Shown here one piece after another: positions 41,483 to 48,818 of a stretch of DNA of 64,000 nt. The notes under the pieces were generated by a model. The model searched no databases, was not told the DNA's origin, and saw only the letters and a list, made by a program, of their open reading frames with translations. Source of the DNA: Panacagrimonas sp052387695 (GTDB taxonomy: Bacteria > Pseudomonadota > Gammaproteobacteria > Nevskiales > Nevskiaceae). Positions within the stretch are counted from its first letter, which is position 1, and the number at the start of each line of letters is the position of its first letter. The DNA is taken from the NCBI GenBank assembly GCA_052387695.1, contig JBQTIX010000047.1:140496-204495 (forward strand), written 5' to 3'. Position numbers and translations under genes: made by a program.

Positions 41483-42745
41483 TCACAAGGGTTCTTGCGT
41501 TGTTGCTGCAGCGGCTGCGGAAGCAGAAGTTGCCGCCCGTGCAATCAATGCCTCGAAGGCCGCGCCGTCCCGTCGGGTCAGGTTCGGCACGAAGCGGCTA
41601 TAGACCCGGAACAGCATTTCCGTCGTGCTGTGTCCCAGCTGCCGCGCGATCCATTCCGGTGCCTCACCGGCCGAAAGCCACAACGTCGCGCAGGTGTGCC
41701 GCGTCTGGTACGGACGACGTTTTTTGAGATCCAACAGAGAGAGGAGCGGATACCAAACCCGCTTAGTGACATTGCCCTCGTCGAGCGGCTGACGGTTCAA
41801 GTTGCAGAACACGTACTCGCCATCACCGGTCGCCTCACGCTGCCGCTGCAACGCTTCCAGCACCATCGACGACATCTCGATCGCGCGCTGCGATCCGTCC
41901 GTTTTGGTGTACTCGGTGCGACCGTGCGCATAGGTTTCGCGCACCAGGATCTGGCGTCGCTCGAAGTCGACCCGACTCCACTTCAGGCCGTGGATCTCGC
42001 CGGAACGCATGCCGGTGAAGAAGCGGATCGTGAAGTAGTTACGGTAGTCCGTACGGCAAGCTCCCAGGATCGTGCTGACCTCATCCAGGGTGAAAGGCTC
42101 CACATCCGAGCGCGGCACCTTCACGCGCTTGAGCCTTGCACTCGGATCCTGGAAGTCGTGTCGGCTCGCTCCCTCCGCCAGGATTGCCCGCAGAAGCTTG
42201 AGCACATGGTTCACGGACGCGGGTGCCAGTGGCTTATCGCGCTTCCCGCGAGGTGTCGTGATCAGCTCGGCCCGGAACTGAAGCAGGTCGGCACGCGTGA
42301 TCGAGCCCAAGGGGCGGTCACTGAACGCTGGCAGCAGATAGCGGTCGAGCAGCGTGCGGTGAAGTTCCCGCGTCGCAACTCGCCACGTAGGGGCTAACTC
42401 CGCCATCCACGTCCCGGCGAAGTGCGAGAACGATGGCGTAACGTTCGTCAGCACTAGGGGCTGCGACTGTGACGCAGGCGGAGCGAGAAACGATGCGCTC
42501 TCCATCGCGAATCGCTGCCCCAGGCGGCTCCCCGGGAAATGCCGCTGGTACTGGAAAGTGCCGTCGGCCATTTCCGCCACGATCATGGCGAGCTGTCTCT
42601 CCAGGACCGCCCGGTTCTCCGGCGTGTCCAGGTGGCTGCTCTGTTCGCGGCAACGGACGCCGCGATAGTGAAAATCGAACTGGAGCAGTCCGGTTTCCGG
42701 GCGCACACGGATCTTAGCCACGGGCACTCTCGGTCGGAGCGGCAA
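41483..42745 (-). CDS. Tyrosine recombinase/integrase
   Basis: A 420-residue phage-type integrase. The N-terminus (VAKIRVRPETGLLQFDFHYRG) resembles the arm-binding DUF3596 domain, followed by a core-binding helix bundle (SHFAGTWMAEL). The catalytic domain has the first arginine in TGMRSGEIHGLKW, HTCATLWLSAG with His, LGHSTTEM and the nucleophilic tyrosine in FRVYSRF. Next to tRNA-Pro and an excisionase-like gene whose start overlaps, it is the integrase of an island inserted at the tRNA. Confidence 0.92.
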   Translation of the reverse strand: MPLRPRVPVAKIRVRPETGLLQFDFHYRGVRCREQSSHLDTPENRAVLERQLAMIVAEMADGTFQYQRHFPGSRLGQRFAMESASFLAPPASQSQPLVLTNVTPSFSHFAGTWMAELAPTWRVATRELHRTLLDRYLLPAFSDRPLGSITRADLLQFRAELITTPRGKRDKPLAPASVNHVLKLLRAILAEGASRHDFQDPSARLKRVKVPRSDVEPFTLDEVSTILGACRTDYRNYFTIRFFTGMRSGEIHGLKWSRVDFERRQILVRETYAHGRTEYTKTDGSQRAIEMSSMVLEALQRQREATGDGEYVFCNLNRQPLDEGNVTKRVWYPLLSLLDLKKRRPYQTRHTCATLWLSAGEAPEWIARQLGHSTTEMLFRVYSRFVPNLTRRDGAAFEALIARAATSASAAAAATTQEPL

Positions 42746-42953
42746 CCGGCATCGCGATGGCGCTCGCCATCGATGCCGTCCGCATGTCTCGCTCGATCAC
42801 TTCCCAGATGTAAAGGATCTTCCGGCCGCCGAAAGGCCGGAAGTAGTGTTTGCCTTCGATCAGCACCGTGTCCTTCAGCTTGGTGCGAATCGTCCTGGGC
42901 TCGTACTGAATCCGGGCGGCGAGCTGCTCGGTCGTCAGGTAATGCTGGGTCAT
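42714..42953 (-). CDS. Excisionase/AlpA-like winged-helix protein
   Basis: A small protein starting at MTQHYLTTEQLAARIQYEP (ATG 42953; 79 residues). LTTEQLAARIQYEPRTIRTKL has the form of the excisionase/MerR-like helix-turn-helix, followed by GKHYFRPFGGRKILYIWEVIERD. Such proteins direct excision of integrated elements or activate the integrase. It overlaps the integrase start by about 32 bp, a common xis-int arrangement. Confidence 0.72.
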   Translation of the reverse strand: MTQHYLTTEQLAARIQYEPRTIRTKLKDTVLIEGKHYFRPFGGRKILYIWEVIERDMRTASMASAIAMPVAAPTESARG

Positions 42954-43048
42954 GCTAGCCTCGGTCACATGTCCATTTAAGTGGACGATGTGATCAGACT
43001 AATGAGCACCTCTTGCGGTGCATACGAACGGATGCAACGGAGCATCAG

Positions 43049-43297
43049 ATGATCCGTTTCAAGATTCGCGAGCAGGTCGCCCAGAAGATGATTCGGGAGC
43101 GGCGAGCGGTTTCACTGGCAGAGGTCGCCCGCGAGACCGGTATCAATCGCGGCGTGATTTCGGGCCTGGCTAATCAGAGCCGTTCCAGCACGGTCACGGA
43201 CAATCTTGATCGGCTGTGTCGATACTTCGGGTGCGGTCTGGGGGACATTGCGGAATACGTCGAAGACGCACCGCCAAAACCAGCGAAGGCGAAGTGA
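43049..43297 (+). CDS. Cro/CI-type helix-turn-helix regulator
   Basis: An 82-residue XRE-family DNA-binding protein (ATG 43049, GGAG upstream). The helix-turn-helix is in SLAEVARETGINRGVISGLANQS, and the C-terminal LDRLCRYFGCGLGDIAEYV is typical of the small single-domain repressors. It is divergent from the xis-int pair and probably controls the element's integration genes. A longer frame from 43013 is less likely. Confidence 0.78.
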   Translation: MIRFKIREQVAQKMIRERRAVSLAEVARETGINRGVISGLANQSRSSTVTDNLDRLCRYFGCGLGDIAEYVEDAPPKPAKAK

Positions 43298-43371
43298 AAT
43301 CAGGGAGTCCGTTCGGCTGATCCGACCTCTTTTGTTACGGGTAAGAGGTCGCTTCGGAGGGCTTAGCCGGT

Positions 43372-43396
43372 CTGTGACGTCACTGTGACGTCACAG
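43372..43396. promoter_or_regulatory. Near-perfect 25-bp palindrome made of two TGTGACGTCAC units
   Basis: Two tandem copies of the 11-mer TGTGACGTCAC (43373 and 43384), each containing the palindrome GTGACGTCAC, give a symmetrical site of 25 bp with one central mismatch. It lies between the repressor gene and the tRNA-Pro 3' end. An operator for the neighbouring regulator or part of the element's attachment region are the likely readings. Confidence 0.55.
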
Positions 43397-43452
43397 TGCC
43401 AAAATGCAAAAAGTTCAGATTTCGGAATGCCGACCTAACTTATTGATTAGAT

Positions 43453-43529
43453 TGGTCGGGGCGACAGGATTCGAACCTGCGACCTCTTGCTCCCGAAGCA
43501 AGCGCTCTACCAAGCTGAGCTACGCCCCG
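43453..43529 (-). tRNA. tRNA-Pro (anticodon CGG)
   Basis: The minus-strand sequence starts CGGGGCGTAGCTCAGC and ends GTCGCCCCG followed by A and an encoded CCA. The anticodon stem-loop has the 7-base loop TTCGGGA, giving anticodon CGG, which reads proline codon CCG. The T arm has GGTTCGAATCC. The 3' end faces the mobile region, so it is the probable integration site of the element. Confidence 0.95.
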
Positions 43530-43543
43530 TGACCGTTTGTGGC

Positions 43544-44512
43544 CTAGCTCGCCCGGGACAGCACGAAGTCGGCCAGATTCAGAAGCGTCGATTTGCAGGC
43601 CGAGTCGGGAATCTCGCTAATCGCTTCCTTCGCCGCGGCGGCGTGCCGTGCAGCGAGCGCGCGAGTGTAGGGGATCGCACCGGTCCGTTCAACGGCGGCG
43701 AGTATTTCGGGGAGCTGTTCGGCCTGTCCGCCACGGATTGCGGCACGGATCAGGTCGGCATCGTGTTGCGTCCCTGCACGCATGGCGTGAATCAACGGCA
43801 GCGTGGGCTTGCCCTCGGCCAGGTCGTTGCCGATGGCCTTGCCGCTGATCTCGGGGTCGGCGGTGTAATCGAGCACGTCGTCGACCAGTTGATAAGCGAT
43901 CCCGAGGTCGTGTCCGTATGCACCCAGGCGCAATTCGACCGCCTCCGGGACATCGGCGGCGATGGCGCCGAGCCGGGCCGCTGCGCGAAACAGGACGGCG
44001 GTCTTGAGTTCGATCACGCGCAGGTACCGCGCCTCGCCGACTTCGGGGTCGCCCTGATTCATCAGTTGCAGGACTTCGCCTTCGGCGATCGCGTTGGTGG
44101 TGTCCGCCATCACCCGCATGACGCTCATGCGATCGGCGGCGACCATCATCTGGAAGCTGCGCGAATACAAGAAATCGCCCGACAGCACAGCGCCGGCATT
44201 GCCCCATACAGCGTTGGCGGTCCTGCGGCCGCGACGCAGGTCGGAGCGATCGACTACGTCGTCGTGCAGCAAGGTCGCGGTATGAATGAATTCGACGACG
44301 GCGGCGAGTAGCAGGGGCAACTCATTGGTGCAGCCCAGCGCCCTTGCCGCAAGTAGTACCAGGGCGGGACGCAGCCGCTTGCCGCCGGCCGAGATGATGT
44401 AGCTGCCAATCTGGTTGATCAGGGCGACCTCGGAGGACAGTCGTGCCTGGATAACGGCGTCCACGCCGCGTAAGTCTTCGGCGATGGGCGCGAACTGGGT
44501 CTTGAGGTCCAT
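43544..44512 (-). CDS. ispB: Octaprenyl/polyprenyl diphosphate synthase
   Basis: A trans-polyprenyl synthase of about 322 residues that makes the side chain of ubiquinone/menaquinone. Both aspartate-rich motifs are seen: LLHDDVVD and YQLVDDVLDY, with GGKRLRPALVLLAARALG and GKTLPLIHA-like GKPTLPLIHAM. The ATG at 44512 (MDLKTQFAP) lines up with known IspB starts; an upstream frame to 44599 is less likely. It lies directly upstream of tRNA-Pro, on the same strand with a 14-bp gap. This is a core gene and marks the host side of the island. Confidence 0.92.
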   Translation of the reverse strand: MDLKTQFAPIAEDLRGVDAVIQARLSSEVALINQIGSYIISAGGKRLRPALVLLAARALGCTNELPLLLAAVVEFIHTATLLHDDVVDRSDLRRGRRTANAVWGNAGAVLSGDFLYSRSFQMMVAADRMSVMRVMADTTNAIAEGEVLQLMNQGDPEVGEARYLRVIELKTAVLFRAAARLGAIAADVPEAVELRLGAYGHDLGIAYQLVDDVLDYTADPEISGKAIGNDLAEGKPTLPLIHAMRAGTQHDADLIRAAIRGGQAEQLPEILAAVERTGAIPYTRALAARHAAAAKEAISEIPDSACKSTLLNLADFVLSRAS

Positions 44513-44599
44513 GGGAGTTGGAAGGATTGAAGCATCCATCAGTGTGTTGGGCTGTGCCGGTCGAGAAGACGGTCGAGAAGACGGGGATTGATAATCCAT

Positions 44600-45104
44600 C
44601 GATTATCATTCGGTGACGTGACCCGGAGACGTGGTTGGCGAGTGCGCGATCCGCCCATCCCGCGAACAGTTTGCGAGAATGTTTTCGGGGCACCTTGATA
44701 ATCGAAGGGCGTCGGCCGGCAGACGGGGCCGGGCATGGGTGATGGTTGCAAGGCTTCCCGTCAACGTCGTAGCGCCGCGGCCCGGGTTGAGCGTTCGGCC
44801 GGATAGGTCTGCACGAACTCGAGCAGTCTGCCGATGTCGAGCGAAGCGGTCCCCGTCGCCAGCCGGCACGCCTCGTGCTGCGCGTTGCAGTCTTCTTTTC
44901 GTCCAGAAATTCTTCGATCAAGTCCTCGATCGGGCTTTGCGGGTCGTCCATGAGCATCAGTTTGGCACGACCGGTCTGCTGTGGCTGCCAGGGCATTGGG
45001 TCGCACGCCGGTGGGTTCGCGAGGTCGGACGGGTTGGGGGAGGGTTGCCGGGTTTGGGGTGCCTGTAATTCCTACGAATCATCGCGGGCGAGTTAAAGTT
45101 CGGT
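44600..45104. other. Intergenic region between ispB and the ECF sigma gene
   Basis: This 505-base gap separates divergent genes and should hold both promoters. Its only coding-like content is a possible frameshifted minus-strand gene at 44761-44954; the rest shows nothing recognisable. Confidence 0.4.
44761..44954 (-). pseudogene. Possible small gene broken by a frameshift
   Basis: On the minus strand, MLMDDPQSPIEDLIEEFLDEK in one frame and EDCNAQHEACRLATG... ending ...VQTYPAERSTRAAALRR in another read like one acidic helical protein joined by a single-base shift near 44890. Either frame alone becomes arginine-rich and unnatural. I do not recognise the product. Confidence 0.3.
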
Positions 45105-45716
45105 ATGTCGGAGTTCCTTAAACGATGGCGCGGGCGTCGAACCAAGGATGCGTTCGAAGCCCTGATCGCGCCCCATGTCGAGCACCTGTATCGGCTGGCG
45201 TACAGGTTTACGCGGAACACGGCGGGTGCCGAGGATCTGGTCCAGGACGTGCTCATCAAGCTGTATCGGATCCAGGACCAGATCGCCGGGCTGGAGCGTC
45301 CGAAGCCCTGGATGGCACGGGTGCTGTACCGCGAGTACGTGGATCGTTGGCGGCGGGACCGTCTGGCGCCAATCAACCTGTCCGATCTGGATACCGATGA
45401 GTCCGAGGCCGAACGCAGCGAGAGCCGCTCGGACGCGGAGGTCGATCCGGAGGCCGATCCGGAACGCGATGCGATAAGCTCGCAGTTGCGCGCGAAGCTC
45501 TCGGATGCCATCGCGGCCCTGAGTGAGGATCACCGTGCGGTCATCCTGATGCACGATGTGGAGGGCTATACCCTGGAGGAGTTGACCACCGTCATGTCGC
45601 TGCCGATCGGTACCCTCAAATCGCGCGTTCATCGGGCACGCGCGCGCCTCAGGGAGTTATTGGCCGGCGCCGATGAAACCTTTTCGGCCGCAGATACGTT
45701 CTCTATGTCGAGGTAG
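45105..45716 (+). CDS. ECF-subfamily RNA polymerase sigma factor
   Basis: A 203-residue sigma-70 family factor with only regions 2 and 4, as in extracytoplasmic-function (RpoE-like) sigma factors. Region 2 is seen as HVEHLYRLAYRFTRNTAGAEDLVQDVLIKLYR with ARVLYREYVDRWRR, and region 4 as LSDAIAALSEDHRAVILMHDVEGYTLEELTTVMSLPIGTLKSRVHRARARLRELL. A long acidic insert links them. The next gene, 5 bp downstream, is its probable anti-sigma factor. Targets probably include the three exported-protein genes that follow. Confidence 0.92.
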   Translation: MSEFLKRWRGRRTKDAFEALIAPHVEHLYRLAYRFTRNTAGAEDLVQDVLIKLYRIQDQIAGLERPKPWMARVLYREYVDRWRRDRLAPINLSDLDTDESEAERSESRSDAEVDPEADPERDAISSQLRAKLSDAIAALSEDHRAVILMHDVEGYTLEELTTVMSLPIGTLKSRVHRARARLRELLAGADETFSAADTFSMSR

Positions 45717-45721
45717 ACGAC

Positions 45722-46465
45722 ATGGACTGCAACACTTTCAACGCCCGGCTGAGTGACTGGCTGGATGAGGGTCTCGATCCCGAGGTCGCGCAGGAGATGC
45801 GCGCCCATGGGGGTCAATGCCGCATGTGCGGCAGCGCGGCAAATTCCGAGCGAAAGCTGCGGGTTGCGTTGCGCAGCATGCCTGTGCCCGGGCTCCGGCC
45901 CGGATTTGCCCGCGAGGCTATCCGCTTGGCGCGGCAGGCCAACGGGGCGATCGAAGGCGGCAGCACGCGAAAGCGCGATGCATTATTTGCGTTCGGGGGT
46001 GCCGCGGCCGCCAGCTTGGGTGTCGCAGCGGTCCTGATGCTGCGCGGTCCGATCCAGGCGCCGGGAGCGGGCATGCCGGTTTCCCTGCCCATCCAGACGA
46101 TTCAGGCGATCAGTGTGGACCCTGCGGCATTTCAGACGGTCGCAATGACCATTGGTCATGTCGAGTCGGTTCGGTTGCGCATCGAATCCCCGCGCGATTT
46201 CGAGGAGGTTCGCTTCAGCGTCGAGCTTCCGGACCACGTGTGGCTCGCGGATCAACCCGGCATCCGGGCCATGACTTGGGCCGGCGGTTTGCGCAAAGGC
46301 GAAAACGTGTTGGAGCTTCCGCTGATCGCGCAATCCAGCTCGACCGGCCTGATGACGGCACGGGTGTCCTGGGGGCTGTTCGAGCAGAGATTGCAGGCGC
46401 AGTTGATCGGCAGCGCCGGCGTTGCCGAGTTGATCGACGACGTAGCGCAGGAGGGAGGCACATGA
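45722..46465 (+). CDS. Zinc-binding anti-sigma factor
   Basis: A 247-residue protein with an N-terminal anti-sigma domain: CNTFNARLSDWLDEGLDPEV followed by H-x3-C-x2-C (HGGQCRMC, about residues 29-36). A single hydrophobic segment follows (about residues 96-112, AAAASLGVAAVLMLRG). The C-terminal part would be periplasmic. This fits a membrane-anchored anti-sigma factor that holds the neighbouring ECF sigma factor until an envelope signal arrives. The C-terminal half has no motif I recognise. The stop overlaps the next start. Confidence 0.82.
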   Translation: MDCNTFNARLSDWLDEGLDPEVAQEMRAHGGQCRMCGSAANSERKLRVALRSMPVPGLRPGFAREAIRLARQANGAIEGGSTRKRDALFAFGGAAAASLGVAAVLMLRGPIQAPGAGMPVSLPIQTIQAISVDPAAFQTVAMTIGHVESVRLRIESPRDFEEVRFSVELPDHVWLADQPGIRAMTWAGGLRKGENVLELPLIAQSSSTGLMTARVSWGLFEQRLQAQLIGSAGVAELIDDVAQEGGT

Positions 46466-47031
46466 TGAACCGCCACTATTGCTCTGGTGCCGCGGTTATC
46501 ACCGCCTTCCGGTCCTTCGATGATTCGCAGCGCGGCTCCAAACGGGCCACCCCGCTGGCGGTTCTGGTTGGTGCGGCGATTTTTGGCGTCGCCGCGGTCG
46601 CCGCGGACAGCCCGCTACTGGACGCACCCATGCAGCCTATCGCCAAGGCCAAGCAGAAGAACGGTGCGGTGCAGCAAGGACTGGTTCTCCTGCCGACGGG
46701 GCGAGAGTCCTCGTCGCGCAACCCGGACGAAAGAGGAGTGGAACGCACTGACCTTGAGTATCGGACCGGGTCTGGCAATGGCACCAGCGGCGATTCGTCC
46801 GGCGTCGGCGTCGTGTCCTTGCTCGACCGGACGCTGGACCGTACCCTCGATCTGGATCGCGTCCTAGATCTGGAACGAGCCCTGGACCTTGATCGAAACC
46901 TGGATTTACAGAGGACGCTCGATCTGGAGAGCGTGCTGGATCTGCAGGGAACCCTGGGTGACGTCAACGAAGCTGCCGCCAATCTGGGCGTGAATACCCA
47001 ATTCATCCTGCGCCCGGAGCTGAGGAAATGA
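46462..47031 (+). CDS. Exported protein with hexapeptide LDLxRx repeats
   Basis: A 189-residue protein (ATG 46462, GGAGG upstream). It has a long basic N-region and a hydrophobic stretch (LAVLVGAAIFGVAAVAA) ending in a likely signal peptidase site near residue 48. The striking part is residues ~121-167: seven or so copies of a six-residue unit beginning with LD (LDLDRV, LDLERA, LDLDRN, LDLQRT, LDLESV, LDLQGT). I do not recognise a family. Third gene after the ECF sigma factor and overlapping the anti-sigma gene, so likely in its regulon. A long frame from 45817 is a shadow of the anti-sigma gene. Confidence 0.72.
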   Translation: MMNRHYCSGAAVITAFRSFDDSQRGSKRATPLAVLVGAAIFGVAAVAADSPLLDAPMQPIAKAKQKNGAVQQGLVLLPTGRESSSRNPDERGVERTDLEYRTGSGNGTSGDSSGVGVVSLLDRTLDRTLDLDRVLDLERALDLDRNLDLQRTLDLESVLDLQGTLGDVNEAAANLGVNTQFILRPELRK

Positions 47032-47351
47032 GTTCGCCAAGTGCTACAAAGTACGTTGCGTTGCTTGCAATGGCCGTGCTGGCGGGCATCCCGATGACGG
47101 CGATGGCAGAGGACGCCGCCGGCCTGGATCTGACGATGCAGGTGCTTGGCAAGAACGACAAGGTCGACGACCGCCTGGTCAATCGGATCCTCGTCCCCGG
47201 CATCGGTGCGGCACGCGCGGCTCAGGGATCCGGCGATCGCAACTCAGCCAAGGAGCGCCAGGCCTTGCGTGAGGATAATCGTGAGGCAAGAAAGGAGCAG
47301 CGCGAGGAAGCCCTGGAACGCTATCGCGATCGACGCGACCGTTCCGAATGA
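47028..47351 (+). CDS. Small exported charged protein
   Basis: A 107-residue protein with a clear signal peptide (KYVALLAMAVLAGIPMTAMAED, cleavage after AMA). The mature part starts AAGLDLTMQVL and ends in a strongly charged Arg/Glu helix (EDNREARKEQREEALERYRDRRD). It overlaps the repeat-protein gene by 4 bases, so it belongs to the same operon. No function is recognised. Confidence 0.72.
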   Translation: MSSPSATKYVALLAMAVLAGIPMTAMAEDAAGLDLTMQVLGKNDKVDDRLVNRILVPGIGAARAAQGSGDRNSAKERQALREDNREARKEQREEALERYRDRRDRSE

Positions 47352-47366
47352 GGTTCTGCGGGGTTC

Positions 47367-47383
47367 TCACCCGCCACGGGTGA
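47367..47383. terminator. Weak hairpin after the small exported protein gene
   Basis: TCACCCGCCACGGGTGA forms a perfect 7-bp stem with a CCA loop, 15 bp after the stop. No T tract follows, so termination is uncertain; it could be an attenuator between the two genes. Confidence 0.3.
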
Positions 47384-47492
47384 AGGGCAAATCGTCGAGT
47401 GAAGACGGCCCGAAGGTTTGTCGGGCAGGCCTTCGATCTTTCCGACTCCGCCTTATTCAGGTACCCGCGCGCGGACGCGGGATAATGGGCCG

Positions 47493-48728
47493 ATGCGCAA
47501 ACCCACGGACCCCTTCCGCGCGAGTCTCTTCTGGATGCTCGCGCTCTACGGCGCGACTGCGATGGGCGATGCGATACCGCTGTCCGATCCTTTCGATGAA
47601 GGGGTGAATCTGACCCGCGAAGGCCGTTTCCAGGAAGCCTTACCTTTGTTTCTCGCGGCGCAAAGGGCGGGGGACGACAGCGGTCTGCTCCAGTTCAACC
47701 TCGGCGTCGTTTATTACCGTCTGCAACGGTTCGAGGAGGCGCGTGCTGCGTTCGATCGCGCGTCCGCCGACGCGCTGACCGCTGATCTGTCTCATTACAA
47801 CCTGGGCCTGGTCGCGCTCGCTGAAGGCAGGGACGAGGAGGCGGTGCGCTGGTTCCGGCGTACGGCGGAGGAAGCCCGCCAACCCGACCTCCGCGCGCTG
47901 GCGCGAGCCGCGCTCGACCGTTCTCTGGGTGCACGCGAGGGGACGCGCGGATCGATCGCTGCCTTGCGCGGGACCGATAGCAATGTCGTGATTCCGATCG
48001 GTGCGATCAGCGATGCCCCGTCCTCGATAAAGGACCGTTTCTGGGAACTGCGGATCGGTTGGGCGGACCGCCTGGACTCGGTCCTCGACGGGCTCGGGTA
48101 TCGTTTCAACGGCTTGCTGGTGGAGTACGACGACGTGCAGGGTGCGAATCTCGGTTTGACCCAGGTTGGAGTGGACTGGCGTGGACCGATCACCCTTGAA
48201 GCCAATGCCGGCGCGCTGATGGTCGACGATTCGGGCTACCAACGGAGCCTCGAGTTGCGGATGCTCGCCACGCCCTACGCCACCGACGACTTTGCCGCCA
48301 CGGTCGAACTGGGAGCCGTGCGCCTGGATTCGCTGGACGCTCGGGCGCAAGACGCGGAGGGCGGGCAGCACAGCGCCGGACTGTCGTTTGACGGTCGGGT
48401 GTCGCGCCTCGGCTGGAACCTGAACGGACGCAGGATCTTCAATGACCGGGAATCGGCGGCGCTGTCGCCGGTGCAGGACGCGTTCGGGCTACGCCTGCGC
48501 TTTTCGTTCGACGACTGGTCCGCACGCGCCTTCGCCCGCTATGTCGACAGTGACTATCGGACCGAGCGGCGCGATGAGTTCACCGAATTCGGTCTGGGTC
48601 TGTCCTGGTCGTTTGCCACCCGTTGGGACGTGTTCGTCGAAGGGGCTAAGCAGCGGAACCGCTCGACTGTGGACAGCATCACGTTCTCCAGCGATCGCCT
48701 GACCGGCGGGTTGCGGCTGAGGTTCTAG
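47493..48728 (+). CDS. TPR-containing outer-membrane beta-barrel protein
   Basis: A 411-residue protein starting at MRKPTDPFRASLFWMLALYGATAMGDA, with a signal peptide. Residues ~30-150 hold TPR-like units (FDEGVNLTREGRFQEALPLFLAAQRAG, FNLGVVYYRLQRFEEARAAFDRAS, YNLGLVALAEGRDEEAVRWF). The C-terminal 230 residues are alternating amphipathic strands ending in LTGGLRLRF, a typical barrel end with terminal Phe. It may anchor or secrete the two small exported proteins upstream. A GATAAT sequence lies 7 bases before the ATG, raising the possibility of a separate promoter and near-leaderless transcript. Confidence 0.72.
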   Translation: MRKPTDPFRASLFWMLALYGATAMGDAIPLSDPFDEGVNLTREGRFQEALPLFLAAQRAGDDSGLLQFNLGVVYYRLQRFEEARAAFDRASADALTADLSHYNLGLVALAEGRDEEAVRWFRRTAEEARQPDLRALARAALDRSLGAREGTRGSIAALRGTDSNVVIPIGAISDAPSSIKDRFWELRIGWADRLDSVLDGLGYRFNGLLVEYDDVQGANLGLTQVGVDWRGPITLEANAGALMVDDSGYQRSLELRMLATPYATDDFAATVELGAVRLDSLDARAQDAEGGQHSAGLSFDGRVSRLGWNLNGRRIFNDRESAALSPVQDAFGLRLRFSFDDWSARAFARYVDSDYRTERRDEFTEFGLGLSWSFATRWDVFVEGAKQRNRSTVDSITFSSDRLTGGLRLRF

Positions 48729-48818
48729 CGGCGGGCCGCGTGGCGAACGATTGGCTTATTCTAGCTGCATGCCCGGGCGCTCTTTTTTGCGTCGGATCAA
48801 GCGATTGATGAGGTGTTC

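Noticed and set aside
43487..44311. A 274-residue plus-strand frame over ispB and tRNA-Pro
   Set aside because: IspB has both aspartate-rich motifs on the minus strand, and the frame runs through a tRNA gene.
45817..47031. A 404-residue frame ending with the LDLxRx repeat protein
   Set aside because: Its first half is an out-of-frame shadow of the anti-sigma gene; a GGAGG site and the overlap with the anti-sigma stop place the real start at 46462.
47463..47486. Hairpin CCCGCG...CGCGGG plus GATAAT as a promoter for the TPR barrel gene
   Set aside because: The -10-like box is suggestive but there is no TTGACA-like box at the right distance, and in such GC-rich DNA the hairpin may be chance; it is only mentioned in the gene entry.
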